64,000 bases of DNA from JAUVKA01 sp964465145 (GCA_964465145.1 CAYXJR010000008.1:21998-85997); one strand, 5' to 3'; positions 24,597-34,572 are shown, counted from the stretch's first letter. Translations and numbers: made by a program. The notes: generated from the sequence alone by a model not told the origin.

Positions 24597-27500
24597 ATGA
24601 AGAAAATAACGCAATTTTCCGTCAATTATCCGGTAACGATTACCATGATTATCCTGGGAGTTGTCCTTTTGGGTTATATCTCTCTTGGAAAATTGGGAAC
24701 CGATCTAATGCCGGAAATGAACAATCCCCGGGTATATGTGGAGATCGTTGCCGGGGAGAGACCTCCTGAAGAGATTGAGAAGCAATTTGTTGATCAGATT
24801 GAATCTCTCGCTATCCGGCAGCCCGATGTTATTGGTGTTTCATCTGTGACAAGGGTGGGTACTGCCCAGATAACAGTAGAATACGCCTGGCAGAAGGACA
24901 TGGATGAAGCCTTTCTTGAGTTACAGAAGGCTCTGAATTCATTTAACCAGAATGGTGATCTGGATGAAATCACCCTCACTCAGCATAACCCAAATGAAAC
25001 ACCGGTAATGCTGGTTGGAATGGACAATGAGAGTATCGACGATATGAATGAATTACGGAAAGTAGCTGAAAACTACATCCGTAATGAATTGGTTCGTTTG
25101 GAAGGAGTAGCTGATGTTAAGCTAGAAGGGCAGGAAGATAGCGAGGTACTCATCGAAACTGATCCTTATCGCCTGGAGGCTTTTGGGATCAGCACCAGCG
25201 ATATTTCCTCACAAATACAAAACTATAACCGGAATGTATCAGGGGGATCCATTGTGGAGATGGGAACCCAGTATGTTATCAAGGGGGTGAGTGTTTTTCA
25301 GGAACTTGAGGACCTCAGGGAGCTGATCGTTGGTTTCCAGCAGCCGGAAGGAGCAGTAGGAAACGAAGATAGGGTCCCCGTTTTCCTTGCAGATGTTGCC
25401 CAGGTTAGTTTTAAAAACAAAGATCCTTTAAATATTGTCAGAATTAATGGAAAAAGATGCATTGGACTCGCCATTTATAAGGAGCCAAAATTCAACACAG
25501 TTAAAGCCGTAGAGGATCTGACCTTAGCCTTGGATGATATTACCAAAGCATTGCCCGGATACACCTTTCAAGTGATCCAGGACCAGGGAGCCTTTATCTC
25601 AAAGGCTATCGGTGAAGTTCAAAACACTGCCCTGCTGGGTATCCTTTTTGCTGTGTTTATTCTTTTTCTGTTTTTAAGAAGGATAGGGACCACTCTCATC
25701 GCTAGTGTAGCGATCCCAATCTCCATTATTGCCACCTTCAATTTAATGTATTTCAATGGATTGACACTTAATATCATGACCCTTGGTGGTTTAGCCCTGG
25801 GTGCCGGGATGCTGGTGGATAATGCCATTGTTGTAATGGAGAATATTTTTAGGAATATGCAAAATGGTATGCCCGTTAAGGAGGCTGCTATTACTGGGAC
25901 GGCCGAGGTTGGGGGAGCAATTACCGCCTCTACCTTGACCACCATTGTTGTCTTTTTACCTATTGTTTACCTTCACGGGGCAGCCGGTGAGTTATTCAAA
26001 GACCAGGCGTGGACGGTGGCTTTCTCTCTTCTGAGTTCACTTTTTGTTGCCCTTATGGTTATTCCTATGCTTTTCGCCAGGTTCATTAAACCGAGGAAGA
26101 AAAAGATTAAGGATCAGGCCTTAGGCTTCGCCTGGTACTCTAAAGTCCTTTCAGTTTTACTGAAGTTTAAGTATCCAGTGATAATCATTTCTATTTTTCT
26201 TCTTGCCATCGGAGTCTATCTGGTCCCTATTGTAGGAAGCGAGTTTATGCCAAGAACCGAGGGCCGGGAGTTTTCTATGGAAATTAAATTAGAAGAAGGC
26301 ACTCGTATTGACAGAACTGAAAAAGCCGTGAATACCCTTGAGTCAATGATCCGGGAATCTCTCGGTGAAGAACTTCAAACCCTTTATACCCGTATTGGTC
26401 CGGCTTCTTCAAGTAGTACCGCTAAGTCAATTTTTGAAAATGAAAACACAGCAAATATCAAAGTCCTCCTTGTGCAAGACGGACAGATACCAACCAGCAA
26501 AATAATGGATGCTTTGGCGGATATGGTGTCTAACATGCCTGATATGGAAGTGATGTTTTTTCAGGACGAGACTGCTTTGCAAACAACATTGGGGACCGAT
26601 GAAGCTCCGGTGATTGTGGAGGTGGTTGGAGAAGAGTTTGACCAAATTGAGAGAATCACGGCTCAGGTAGAGGAGATCATGCTGAATTCTCCAGATCTTT
26701 TCAATGTTGAAACCAGTTTTGAAGATGGTGCACCGGAGGTAGAGGTTGTAATTGACCGTTACCGTGCAGGCATATACAATTTAGGTATCGATCAGATAAT
26801 TAGTCAGATTCAGAATATGCTCGAAGGAGCAGAAGCCGGAGATTTTGAGTACGAGGGAGAAATGAAGAAGATCAGGATAAAATTACCAGAAGTTCAAGCG
26901 AGTGAATTGAATGACCTTATCCTGCAATCCGGCACTACTGAGTTGAGGCTTTCCGATGTGGCTTCCATCAGAACAGTTGTTGCCCCCAAACAGATCCTAC
27001 GTTCAAATCAGAACAGGGTTGGCCAGATTTCTGCACAGTTCCATAAAGGGAAAGCATTTGATCATATTATACAAGAGCTTGATATGCAATTGTCGGAGAT
27101 ATCACTACCTCCGCGATATTCAATTCGTCAGGCCGGGGAGGAGCAAAAACGACGAGAATCAATGGATAATCTTCGATTTGCACTCATTCTGTCTCTGGTA
27201 CTTGTTTACATGGTTCTGGCTTCACAGTTTGAATCTTTAGTTCATCCTTTTACTATAATATTTACGGTGCCGCTGGCCTTGGTTGGAACGGTATTATTGT
27301 TTTTCTTTTTGGGGAAGACATTTAATATCATGGCGATAATCGGGATTATTATGTTGATAGGTATCGCTGTTAACGACTCGATTATCCTGGTGGATTTTAT
27401 CAATCAGTTAAAACGCTCCGGAGTTAGCAGGACACAAGCCATTTTACAGGGCGGACAAAATCGTATAAGACCGATAATAATGACCAGCCTGACCACTATT

Positions 27501-27683
27501 CTTGCCCTCTTGCCATTGACTTTCGGATTTGGTGAAAGCGCTGCTCTCAGGGCCCCTATGGCCCTGGCAGTTATTGGTGGATTGGTCACATCGACCTTGT
27601 TAACCCTTATAGTAATTCCTTGTGTTTATGCGGTTTTTGATCAGTTTACCGAATGGATCAAACCAGCTCAACCAACCGATTAG
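24597..27683 (+). CDS. RND efflux transporter permease subunit
   Basis: A 1028-residue RND pump of the AcrB/HAE superfamily. N-terminal helix FSVNYPVTITMIILGVVLLGYISLGKLGTDLMPEMNNP, TM2-6 block at ~340-490 including LALGAGMLVDNAIVVMENIF with the TM4 aspartate in VDN, and the second block at ~865-1015 with GIAVNDSIILVDFINQLKRSG. The lysine found in TM10 of AcrB is asparagine here, as in several other RND groups. A purine-rich AAGGAAGATC lies upstream of the ATG. Substrate not predictable. It is followed, ten bases later, by a second and unusual RND gene. Confidence 0.93.
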   Translation: MKKITQFSVNYPVTITMIILGVVLLGYISLGKLGTDLMPEMNNPRVYVEIVAGERPPEEIEKQFVDQIESLAIRQPDVIGVSSVTRVGTAQITVEYAWQKDMDEAFLELQKALNSFNQNGDLDEITLTQHNPNETPVMLVGMDNESIDDMNELRKVAENYIRNELVRLEGVADVKLEGQEDSEVLIETDPYRLEAFGISTSDISSQIQNYNRNVSGGSIVEMGTQYVIKGVSVFQELEDLRELIVGFQQPEGAVGNEDRVPVFLADVAQVSFKNKDPLNIVRINGKRCIGLAIYKEPKFNTVKAVEDLTLALDDITKALPGYTFQVIQDQGAFISKAIGEVQNTALLGILFAVFILFLFLRRIGTTLIASVAIPISIIATFNLMYFNGLTLNIMTLGGLALGAGMLVDNAIVVMENIFRNMQNGMPVKEAAITGTAEVGGAITASTLTTIVVFLPIVYLHGAAGELFKDQAWTVAFSLLSSLFVALMVIPMLFARFIKPRKKKIKDQALGFAWYSKVLSVLLKFKYPVIIISIFLLAIGVYLVPIVGSEFMPRTEGREFSMEIKLEEGTRIDRTEKAVNTLESMIRESLGEELQTLYTRIGPASSSSTAKSIFENENTANIKVLLVQDGQIPTSKIMDALADMVSNMPDMEVMFFQDETALQTTLGTDEAPVIVEVVGEEFDQIERITAQVEEIMLNSPDLFNVETSFEDGAPEVEVVIDRYRAGIYNLGIDQIISQIQNMLEGAEAGDFEYEGEMKKIRIKLPEVQASELNDLILQSGTTELRLSDVASIRTVVAPKQILRSNQNRVGQISAQFHKGKAFDHIIQELDMQLSEISLPPRYSIRQAGEEQKRRESMDNLRFALILSLVLVYMVLASQFESLVHPFTIIFTVPLALVGTVLLFFFLGKTFNIMAIIGIIMLIGIAVNDSIILVDFINQLKRSGVSRTQAILQGGQNRIRPIIMTSLTTILALLPLTFGFGESAALRAPMALAVIGGLVTSTLLTLIVIPCVYAVFDQFTEWIKPAQPTD

Positions 27684-27692
27684 ATAGAAAAA

Positions 27693-30600
27693 ATGAATGT
27701 GGTAATACACCGGAAAACCCTTATTGGGATGTTTTTTATGGGTCTGACAATGTTAGGGTTTATTTCCTATCAAAATCTTCCTGTTGAATTAATGCCCAAT
27801 GCTACTGCTCCCATGCTGATAGTGCAGGTCAACTCACAGATAGAGGTGGATCCGGGTTATATGGAAAAACAGGCTATCATCCCCATAGAAGGAGCGGTTG
27901 GAACTCTTGCGGATGTGGAGGAAATATCTTCACAGGCCCAACAAAGAAGGGGAATGATTTATATATCCTATCAGCAGGATGTAGATCTTAAATATGCTGA
28001 ACTTAAGTTGCAGGACAGGATTCAGCAAATTAGGGATGAGCTGCCGGAGGGGTTCACAATGTCGATAACCAGAGTAGACCTGGAGATGGGGAATAATCAG
28101 GTTATGGGTATACAGGTGATAGGTGAAGGAGGAGTCAACCGTGTGAGGAATCTGACCGATAAGGAGATTGTACCCAAAATTGAGAATATTGACGGAGTGG
28201 CCGGGGTTGAGGTTTTCGGAGGACAAGAAAAGTCACTGGAAATAACCCTGGATGAGGATGCTCTGGAGGCTTATGGCCTCACTCCTTTCATGGTACGAAA
28301 CGCCTTAACTCAAAATGGAAAGGAGCGAACTTTTGTTGGGCAGGTTTATGAAGGAGGCAGGAAACTTTTTGTTCATGTATCGGCTGAATATTTTGAACTT
28401 TCTGAAATTGAAAATCTGGTTGTATCACGGACTGGCCCTGTTCTTATTAAAGACGTTGCCGAAGTTTATTTTGGTGTCAAGGATCAAACTTCTTACTCCC
28501 GGATTAATGGAATGGAATCGGTCACTTTGAGCCTCATAGGCGATTCCCAGACAAATATGATCGATCTTTCCCACGAGGTGACAGCTGAGGTAAAACAACT
28601 TAATAAAGATCTTAAATCCTTCAATGTTGAATTGGTAATCCAGGAAGATTCCGCTGAGCTGATGGAGGAAAACATCAACCAGATAATCAATCTGGCTATG
28701 CTTGGCGGCTTATTTGCAGTATTCATACTGTGGATCTTCCTTAGGAACCTGAGGCTGGTTTTTGCTATAGCAATGGCAATACCAATTTCAGTTTTTACTG
28801 CATTCAACTTCTTTTATGCTGCTGGTATTACCATCAACAGCCTTACCCTGGTTGGGATGGCTCTGGCCATTGGAATGCTTTTGGATAACAGTGTGGTGGT
28901 GTTGGAAAATATCTATCGCCGGGCATCCCGTGGAGAAAAAATTGCCGAGGCAGTGGTTAAGGGCACAAAGGAAGTGTGGCGTTCCATCGTGGCAGCTACT
29001 CTGACCACCATAACGGTATTTCTTCCCTTCCTGTTTTATGATAATTTCTTAATCAGGATTCTTGGAGATCACATCGGAGTTTCCATAATTTCCACCCTTC
29101 TGGTTTCCTTATTGGTTGCCATGTTTTTTATCCCCATGATTACTCACTTCTTTATGAAAAATAAGGGAGGCAAACGGCCAGTGATTTTTGAAAATGTTTC
29201 ACTGCACAACCGTCTGATACAGAGCTATGTGCTTCTATTGAAGGCCAGTATGCGGAATCCAGCATTAACAATAGTTGGAGCATTGCTTTTATTCTTTATT
29301 ACAATTTTTATTGCCCTCGCAATCTCCACTAATACATTGCAGGAAGCAGAGACCAGTGAGATCAGGCTAAGTGTGACTATGCCTGGTGGCTCAACCCTGG
29401 AGACTACCGACCAGACTGTTCGTATTATTGAAGAACGCCTGATGGATATTGAGGAAAAAGAGGATCTTGTTTCTGAGGTCAGAGAGGAGGAGGCTACAGT
29501 TACACTCCGGCTGTTAGAAGATTACCAGGACTTGAACGGTCGTGGTCTGCCAGAAATTAAAGCAGATATAAACAGGCGCCTGAAGAATGTGAATACTGCT
29601 GAAATTGATTTCCAGACATTTTCAGCGAGTTCTGGATTCGGCGGTGGAGGTGGAGGGGGTCCGGGTGGAGCGTCTGCCGGCGGTGGATTCGAGAGCTTCA
29701 TGGGTATTGGGACACAACAGGAGAAAGTTATGATCAAAGGCCAGGACTTTGAACTGATGAGGAATGTGGCTGAGGATTTGCAATACTATCTGGAGGAGCT
29801 AACAAGTATTTCCTCAGTGAACCTCAGTGTTGCATCTAACCGGCCTGAAGTCCATATTGCATTCAATCAAAGAGAATTGGGTGAAAGGAATGTCCCCCTC
29901 AGCAACATTAGTTCGGAATTGGGCTCTTTCCCTTCCGAGATCACTTCCGGGGCGGTTTTCAAGGAGGGAACAGAAGAGTATGATATTATTATAAAGATGG
30001 ATGTCCCGGAAGAGGAAGAAGAGAGGAGTATGGAGGAGTTGAAGAAATTAGATATCCCTTCTACTGATGGAGCGAATTATGAACTTCAGGATCTGAGTAG
30101 TGTATTCTTTTCCAGGGGTATGTCTTCCATTGACAGGGTGAACCAGGAAAAAGAAATTGATCTTACATATCGGTTCGACAATGAGGTTAACAATTCCAAA
30201 ACATTGTTGGATGCTGCCAGAGTGGAAATTGATGATCTTGTTTCTGGGATTAGTATACCGGCAGGCGTCGCCCTGGAGGTGGTACATGAGGAAAATCAAT
30301 TTGAAGATTTCTATTTTTTAATACTAGCTGCCTTTATTCTGATCTATATGATTCTGGCGGCGGTTTTTGAGTCTTTTTGGATTCCCTTCGTTTTATTATT
30401 TACCATTCCTCTTGCAGGTATTGGGGCCTTTGCAGCGCTCATTTTTACAAAAAATTCGCTGATGAATGCCAATACCCTGACCGGTTTTATTATTCTTCTG
30501 GGAATAGTGGTCAATAATGGGATAATACTAATTGATTATACCAATATTCTCAGAAAACAGGGATTTCGACGATCACGAGCTCTAATGTCAGCAGGACTTG

Positions 30601-32405
30601 CCAGGGTGCGTCCAATTCTAATAACGGCAGTTACCACTATGGTTGCAATGCTTCCTTTGGCTATGGGTAACGCAGAATACGTAAGCCTTGTGGGAGCACC
30701 ATTTGCGATTACTGTTATCGGTGGATTATCTGTCAGTACAATTCTAACCCTGATATTTATCCCAACTCTATATTCAAGCCTCGAGAACAGCCTGCAATGG
30801 ATAGGCAACCTGCGTTGGCACATTAAATTAATCATGGCTGCATTGGTAGTTGGGCTTGGGGCCTACGTATTTATTACCGTTGACACTTTCCTCTGGAAAT
30901 TGGTAGAATCAATCCTTATTTTGGTGGGTGTGCCAGCCGTAACATGGTTCCTGCTATCAAGCTTGAAACGTGCTGGTACTAAGGTGATTTCAGATGCGGA
31001 GCCAATAGTAATTAAAATCCGCAGCCTGGTCAAAATATTTGACAGGGATAATCGCATTTCACGCGAATGGAAGGGCGGATTGGCCATTAGGAAGAGGCTG
31101 GTTGTGGGGAAGTCTTATTCAAAACTGAAGGATTTCAGCGAGTTGATATGGCAGATTCCTCTGATTGCATTCCTCGTGTTTTTCGTTTATTTCTACCTTG
31201 AATCGGGGTTCTGGTTCTTCTTCTTAAATCTGATTATTTATTTTATAATTCTTGGGATATGGTTGCCTATTGGGAAATTTTTTGGGTCCCGGTCTGGCTC
31301 TGGCCGAAAGATGGCTCGGTTCATTTATTTATTGATTCTTTGGGGATTCCCGGTATTTTCCCTTGTTCAGTTTCAAATCCGCTGGGGAAATATTGCACTC
31401 GAGATACTAATAGCATTTTTCTGGCTATTTGCCCTTATCGTTTTTGCATCGTCAGCTAAACTCAAACGAGAAAAAATTAATGTAAACAGGATAAAAGGAA
31501 GGTTTGGCCTATTGCGCCGTGGTTTCTACAGGATGGTATTGTCTATCCCATTGATTGGAAAGCAGAAGAAGCCTTTTAAAGCTCTTGCAGGGGTATCCCT
31601 GGAGATCACTGAAGGTATGATTGGATTGCTTGGTCCGAACGGAGCGGGTAAAACCACTATGATGCGGATAATTTGCGGCATCCTGGAACAGAGTCATGGA
31701 AAGATCTGGATTAATGATATTGACACTCAAGAAAAGAGAGAGGAACTTCAGGGCCTAATCGGCTATCTGCCCCAGGAATTTGGTATGTATGAAAACATGA
31801 CTTCCGGGGAATATCTTCATTATCAAGGAATTTTGAAAGGTGTAACAGATCCGGTTGTTCGTGGGGAGAGAGTGGATTATGTGTTGAAGTCTGTTCACAT
31901 GATTGAACATAAAAATCACAGGATTGGTAGTTTTTCCGGGGGAATGAAACAACGAATAGGTATTGCACAGATCCTGTTACACCTGCCCCGAATATTAGTT
32001 GTTGATGAGCCTACAGCTGGGCTTGATCCCAGGGAGCGTATCAGATTTAGAAATCTCCTCGTGGAACTGTCAAGAAAACGTGTAGTGATTTTCTCAACCC
32101 ATATTATTGAAGACATTTCCAGCTCCTGTAACCAGGTGGCCGTTCTTAATAAAGGTGAATTAAAATACTTTGGTGTGCCTCATGAAATGGCCGATATCGC
32201 TGTAGGACACGTTTGGCAGGTGGAAGCAGGAATAACTGAATTTGATGAACTGTCTGCTAAATACAAAGTGGTTCACCATATGCGCGATGGGCAGAAGATT
32301 AGGGTAAGGTTATTGGCAAAAGATAAGCCCACGGAATCTGCTATTCCTGTAAGGCCCCTTCTCGAAGATTCCTATTTGTGGATGCTTGGTGTAAAATTGA
32401 ATTAG
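27693..32405 (+). CDS. RND transporter fused to a C-terminal ABC ATPase
   Basis: One 1570-residue reading frame. Residues 1-~1030 form a full RND pump: N-terminal helix and LPVELMPNATAPMLIVQVN, TM4 LAIGMLLDNSVVVLENIYRR, TM10 GIVVNNGIILIDYTNILRKQG. A Gly-rich insert lies near ~645-668. Residues ~1033-1280 add about six further membrane segments. Residues ~1285-1570 form a complete ABC ATPase: Walker A GPNGAGKT at 1314-1321, Q-loop YLPQEFGMYENMT, signature SFSGGMKQRIGIAQILL at ~1415, Walker B ILVVDEPTAGLDP at ~1433 and H-loop STHIIEDIS. All catalytic motifs look intact. The ABC-2 permease six bases downstream is the obvious partner for the ATPase. I know of no characterised RND-ABC hybrid of this kind, but related fusions may sit in databases simply labelled RND. 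Confidence 0.9.
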   Translation: MNVVIHRKTLIGMFFMGLTMLGFISYQNLPVELMPNATAPMLIVQVNSQIEVDPGYMEKQAIIPIEGAVGTLADVEEISSQAQQRRGMIYISYQQDVDLKYAELKLQDRIQQIRDELPEGFTMSITRVDLEMGNNQVMGIQVIGEGGVNRVRNLTDKEIVPKIENIDGVAGVEVFGGQEKSLEITLDEDALEAYGLTPFMVRNALTQNGKERTFVGQVYEGGRKLFVHVSAEYFELSEIENLVVSRTGPVLIKDVAEVYFGVKDQTSYSRINGMESVTLSLIGDSQTNMIDLSHEVTAEVKQLNKDLKSFNVELVIQEDSAELMEENINQIINLAMLGGLFAVFILWIFLRNLRLVFAIAMAIPISVFTAFNFFYAAGITINSLTLVGMALAIGMLLDNSVVVLENIYRRASRGEKIAEAVVKGTKEVWRSIVAATLTTITVFLPFLFYDNFLIRILGDHIGVSIISTLLVSLLVAMFFIPMITHFFMKNKGGKRPVIFENVSLHNRLIQSYVLLLKASMRNPALTIVGALLLFFITIFIALAISTNTLQEAETSEIRLSVTMPGGSTLETTDQTVRIIEERLMDIEEKEDLVSEVREEEATVTLRLLEDYQDLNGRGLPEIKADINRRLKNVNTAEIDFQTFSASSGFGGGGGGGPGGASAGGGFESFMGIGTQQEKVMIKGQDFELMRNVAEDLQYYLEELTSISSVNLSVASNRPEVHIAFNQRELGERNVPLSNISSELGSFPSEITSGAVFKEGTEEYDIIIKMDVPEEEEERSMEELKKLDIPSTDGANYELQDLSSVFFSRGMSSIDRVNQEKEIDLTYRFDNEVNNSKTLLDAARVEIDDLVSGISIPAGVALEVVHEENQFEDFYFLILAAFILIYMILAAVFESFWIPFVLLFTIPLAGIGAFAALIFTKNSLMNANTLTGFIILLGIVVNNGIILIDYTNILRKQGFRRSRALMSAGLARVRPILITAVTTMVAMLPLAMGNAEYVSLVGAPFAITVIGGLSVSTILTLIFIPTLYSSLENSLQWIGNLRWHIKLIMAALVVGLGAYVFITVDTFLWKLVESILILVGVPAVTWFLLSSLKRAGTKVISDAEPIVIKIRSLVKIFDRDNRISREWKGGLAIRKRLVVGKSYSKLKDFSELIWQIPLIAFLVFFVYFYLESGFWFFFLNLIIYFIILGIWLPIGKFFGSRSGSGRKMARFIYLLILWGFPVFSLVQFQIRWGNIALEILIAFFWLFALIVFASSAKLKREKINVNRIKGRFGLLRRGFYRMVLSIPLIGKQKKPFKALAGVSLEITEGMIGLLGPNGAGKTTMMRIICGILEQSHGKIWINDIDTQEKREELQGLIGYLPQEFGMYENMTSGEYLHYQGILKGVTDPVVRGERVDYVLKSVHMIEHKNHRIGSFSGGMKQRIGIAQILLHLPRILVVDEPTAGLDPRERIRFRNLLVELSRKRVVIFSTHIIEDISSSCNQVAVLNKGELKYFGVPHEMADIAVGHVWQVEAGITEFDELSAKYKVVHHMRDGQKIRVRLLAKDKPTESAIPVRPLLEDSYLWMLGVKLN

Positions 32406-32410
32406 TTCTC

Positions 32411-33127
32411 ATGGCAACAAATAGATTTAAAATAACTGTAGACTGGATATGGCGGATGATCCGGTATAACCTGAAGATAATTTTTGCAAACAAGTTCATC
32501 TGGTTTTTACTTGCAGCACTGGGATTTTTCATCCTGGTTACCCTTATTACCCTGTTCAAAGGGAATATGTTCACCTCTGGGACGATCTTTTCACTGCTTC
32601 TTTACCCCGGTTTGCTTTTGATATTTTACCCCACGGCCTTCGGTATTCAGAATGATGAGGATACAAGGATTCTTGAGATTCTTTTCGGAATCCCGGATTA
32701 TCGCTATAAAGTTTGGTTGGTTAGGTTGATTTTAATTTTCATCCTGGTTTTTGTGGTACTGATGATCCTATCTGTTTTTTGTTCATGGGCACTTGTGAAG
32801 TTTTCCGCTTTGGATATGGCATTTTACCTTATTCTGCCGGTTTTCTTTATGGGTTCCCTTGCATTTCTGTTGTCGACGGTAATACGTAATGGAATCGGTA
32901 CGGCAGTGGTAATGGTAATAATAGGTATTGTTTTTACGTCTCTCGCGGACGCTATACAGAACAGCAAATGGAATGTCTTCCTCAACCCATTCAATATGCC
33001 GCAGGATATCAGCGAGGCCGCATGGGCAACCGTGATTCATGACAACCATGTGATTCTGCTGGTAGGTATTATCATAACCATGCTTGCCGGGCTACTTAGC
33101 CTTCAGAGGAGGGAGAAGTTTATCTAG
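32411..33127 (+). CDS. ABC-2 type transporter permease
   Basis: A 238-residue membrane protein with about six helices. After a short amphipathic start (FKITVDWIWRMIRYNLKIIFANKFIWFLLAALGFFILVTLI), the sequence SGTIFSLLLYPGLLLIFYPTAFGIQNDEDTRILEILFGIPDYRYKVWLVRLI is typical of ABC-2 permeases, with later helices at ~120-145, ~155-180 and ~215-235. It should pair with the ABC ATPase at the end of the RND fusion directly upstream. The ATG at 32411 is chosen since it clears the previous stop (32405); a start at 32378 would overlap the fusion by 28 bases. Last gene of the export locus; 190 bases of non-coding DNA follow. Confidence 0.88.
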   Translation: MATNRFKITVDWIWRMIRYNLKIIFANKFIWFLLAALGFFILVTLITLFKGNMFTSGTIFSLLLYPGLLLIFYPTAFGIQNDEDTRILEILFGIPDYRYKVWLVRLILIFILVFVVLMILSVFCSWALVKFSALDMAFYLILPVFFMGSLAFLLSTVIRNGIGTAVVMVIIGIVFTSLADAIQNSKWNVFLNPFNMPQDISEAAWATVIHDNHVILLVGIIITMLAGLLSLQRREKFI

Positions 33128-33267
33128 TGCTCTGCAAGGCTTGAGTGTAGGAAACATCACTGGTGTAATATTCGTCTGCAAGCCAGGAAAAGGAGAAAAT
33201 TTTTCATCACGGATGGGTTCAATTGATGTTTTTCACCATAAAAATTCAGTAAGGGAAAATTACATTG

Positions 33268-33275
33268 TATTTTTG
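33268..33275 (+). promoter_or_regulatory. Candidate -7 promoter element before the YbdG-like channel gene
   Basis: TATTTTTG matches TAnnTTTG, 43 bases before the ATG at 33319. No TTTG at the right distance upstream was found. It suggests the channel gene is transcribed apart from the export locus. Confidence 0.4.
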
Positions 33276-33318
33276 TTAATCGAGTAAAATTTGATTTCAA
33301 TAATAAAATGGCATTATT

Positions 33319-34572
33319 ATGATAAAATTGAGCCTGGATCTTAAAGAAGCCTTATTGAACTGGGGCTTATCAGAGAACCTGACAAAGTGGATTCACTTAC
33401 TTTTTGTTTTGATCATCATTGGAATCGTATCCTGGGTTGTCGACAAAATAACCAAACGGGTGATTATTGCTGTTATTCAGAGGGTGGTAAAACGTTCAAA
33501 AAACAAGTACGACGACATTCTGCTGGAGAAAGGAGTGTTCAACCAACTTGCACATATAGCTCCGGCTTTGGTGGTGTACTATATGCTCCCGGCCATCCTC
33601 GTGAGCTTTCCGGATGCCGTGGGATTTCTTAAACAAGTGACTGGAGTTTATATTATCCTTATTGGGATCATGGTGGCCATAAGTTTCCTGAATGCAGTTA
33701 ACGAAATTTATAATAAACGGGAAAATGCCAAAAGGGTTCCTATTAAGGGCTATTTACAAGTATTACAAGGATTACTTATCCTGATCGCCTTTGTTTGGGC
33801 CCTGAGTATTCTGTTTCATTTCCAGCTGATAGGATTTTTTGCAGGCCTGGGAGCTTTTGCGGCAGTTCTGATCCTGGTTTTTAAAGATACAATCCTTGGA
33901 ATTGTTGCATCAGTTCTGATAAGTACGAATAAAATGATGGCAATAGGGGATTGGATAAGTATGCCCACTCGTAAAGCCGATGGCACTGTAATGTCCATTA
34001 CAGTAAATACGGTAAAAGTCCAGAACTGGGATAAAACCATAGCCTCTATACCAACTTACGCCTTTATTACAGAATCCTTCGATAATTGGCGGGGTATGGA
34101 AGAATCAGGAGGGAGAAGGATAAAAAGGTCAGTGAATATAGATATGTCGAGCGTGAAGTTTTGTACACCTGAAATGCTTGATAAGTATAAAAAATATCAC
34201 CTTTTAAAGGATTATATTGTCAGCAGGCAAAAAGAGATTGAAGATCATAATAAGAATCTTAATGTTGATCCTTCAATACCAGGTAACGGACGCAGGATGA
34301 CTAACCTTGGCACATTCCGGAAATACCTCGAAGCCTATTTGACTAACCATCCTAAGATACATAATGATATGACCTTTCTTGTCAGGCAGTTGCAACCCTC
34401 AGACAAGGGGATTCCTTTAGAAATTTATGTTTTTAGTAATGATCAGGCATGGGCTAACTATGAAAGCATACAGGCTGATATTTTCGACCATATTCTTGCT
34501 GTATTACCTGAATTTGATCTTAGGATTTTTCAAAATCCTACTGGTCAGGATTTTCAAAAGTTCCATGTTTAA
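33319..34572 (+). CDS. ybdG: MscS-family mechanosensitive channel, YbdG-like
   Basis: A 417-residue channel protein with five helices before the pore. The pore-lining helix and MscS beta domain are seen as FFAGLGAFAAVLILVFKDTILGIVASVLISTNKMMAIGDWISMPTRKADGTV (~173-225) and TVKVQNWDKTIASIPTYAFITESFDNWRGMEESGGRRIKRS (~230-270). From memory the length (E. coli YbdG has 415 residues) and many stretches, such as YESIQADIFDHI near the end, match E. coli YbdG closely. Expected role: inner membrane channel responding to osmotic stress. It appears to be a single-gene unit or the first gene of a set with the CYTH gene 30 bases downstream. Confidence 0.92.
   Translation: MIKLSLDLKEALLNWGLSENLTKWIHLLFVLIIIGIVSWVVDKITKRVIIAVIQRVVKRSKNKYDDILLEKGVFNQLAHIAPALVVYYMLPAILVSFPDAVGFLKQVTGVYIILIGIMVAISFLNAVNEIYNKRENAKRVPIKGYLQVLQGLLILIAFVWALSILFHFQLIGFFAGLGAFAAVLILVFKDTILGIVASVLISTNKMMAIGDWISMPTRKADGTVMSITVNTVKVQNWDKTIASIPTYAFITESFDNWRGMEESGGRRIKRSVNIDMSSVKFCTPEMLDKYKKYHLLKDYIVSRQKEIEDHNKNLNVDPSIPGNGRRMTNLGTFRKYLEAYLTNHPKIHNDMTFLVRQLQPSDKGIPLEIYVFSNDQAWANYESIQADIFDHILAVLPEFDLRIFQNPTGQDFQKFHV

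Noticed and set aside
24597..27683. RND pump inactive because the TM10 lysine is missing
   Set aside because: Several RND groups lack this lysine and use other residues; the TM4 aspartate is kept, so inactivity cannot be claimed.
27693..32405. RND-ABC fusion as a frameshift or missing stop artefact
   Set aside because: The linker is ~250 residues with several membrane helices and good coding character, and part of the ABC domain appears to lie before it, so a simple lost stop between two neighbouring genes does not explain it. Read evidence would still be useful.
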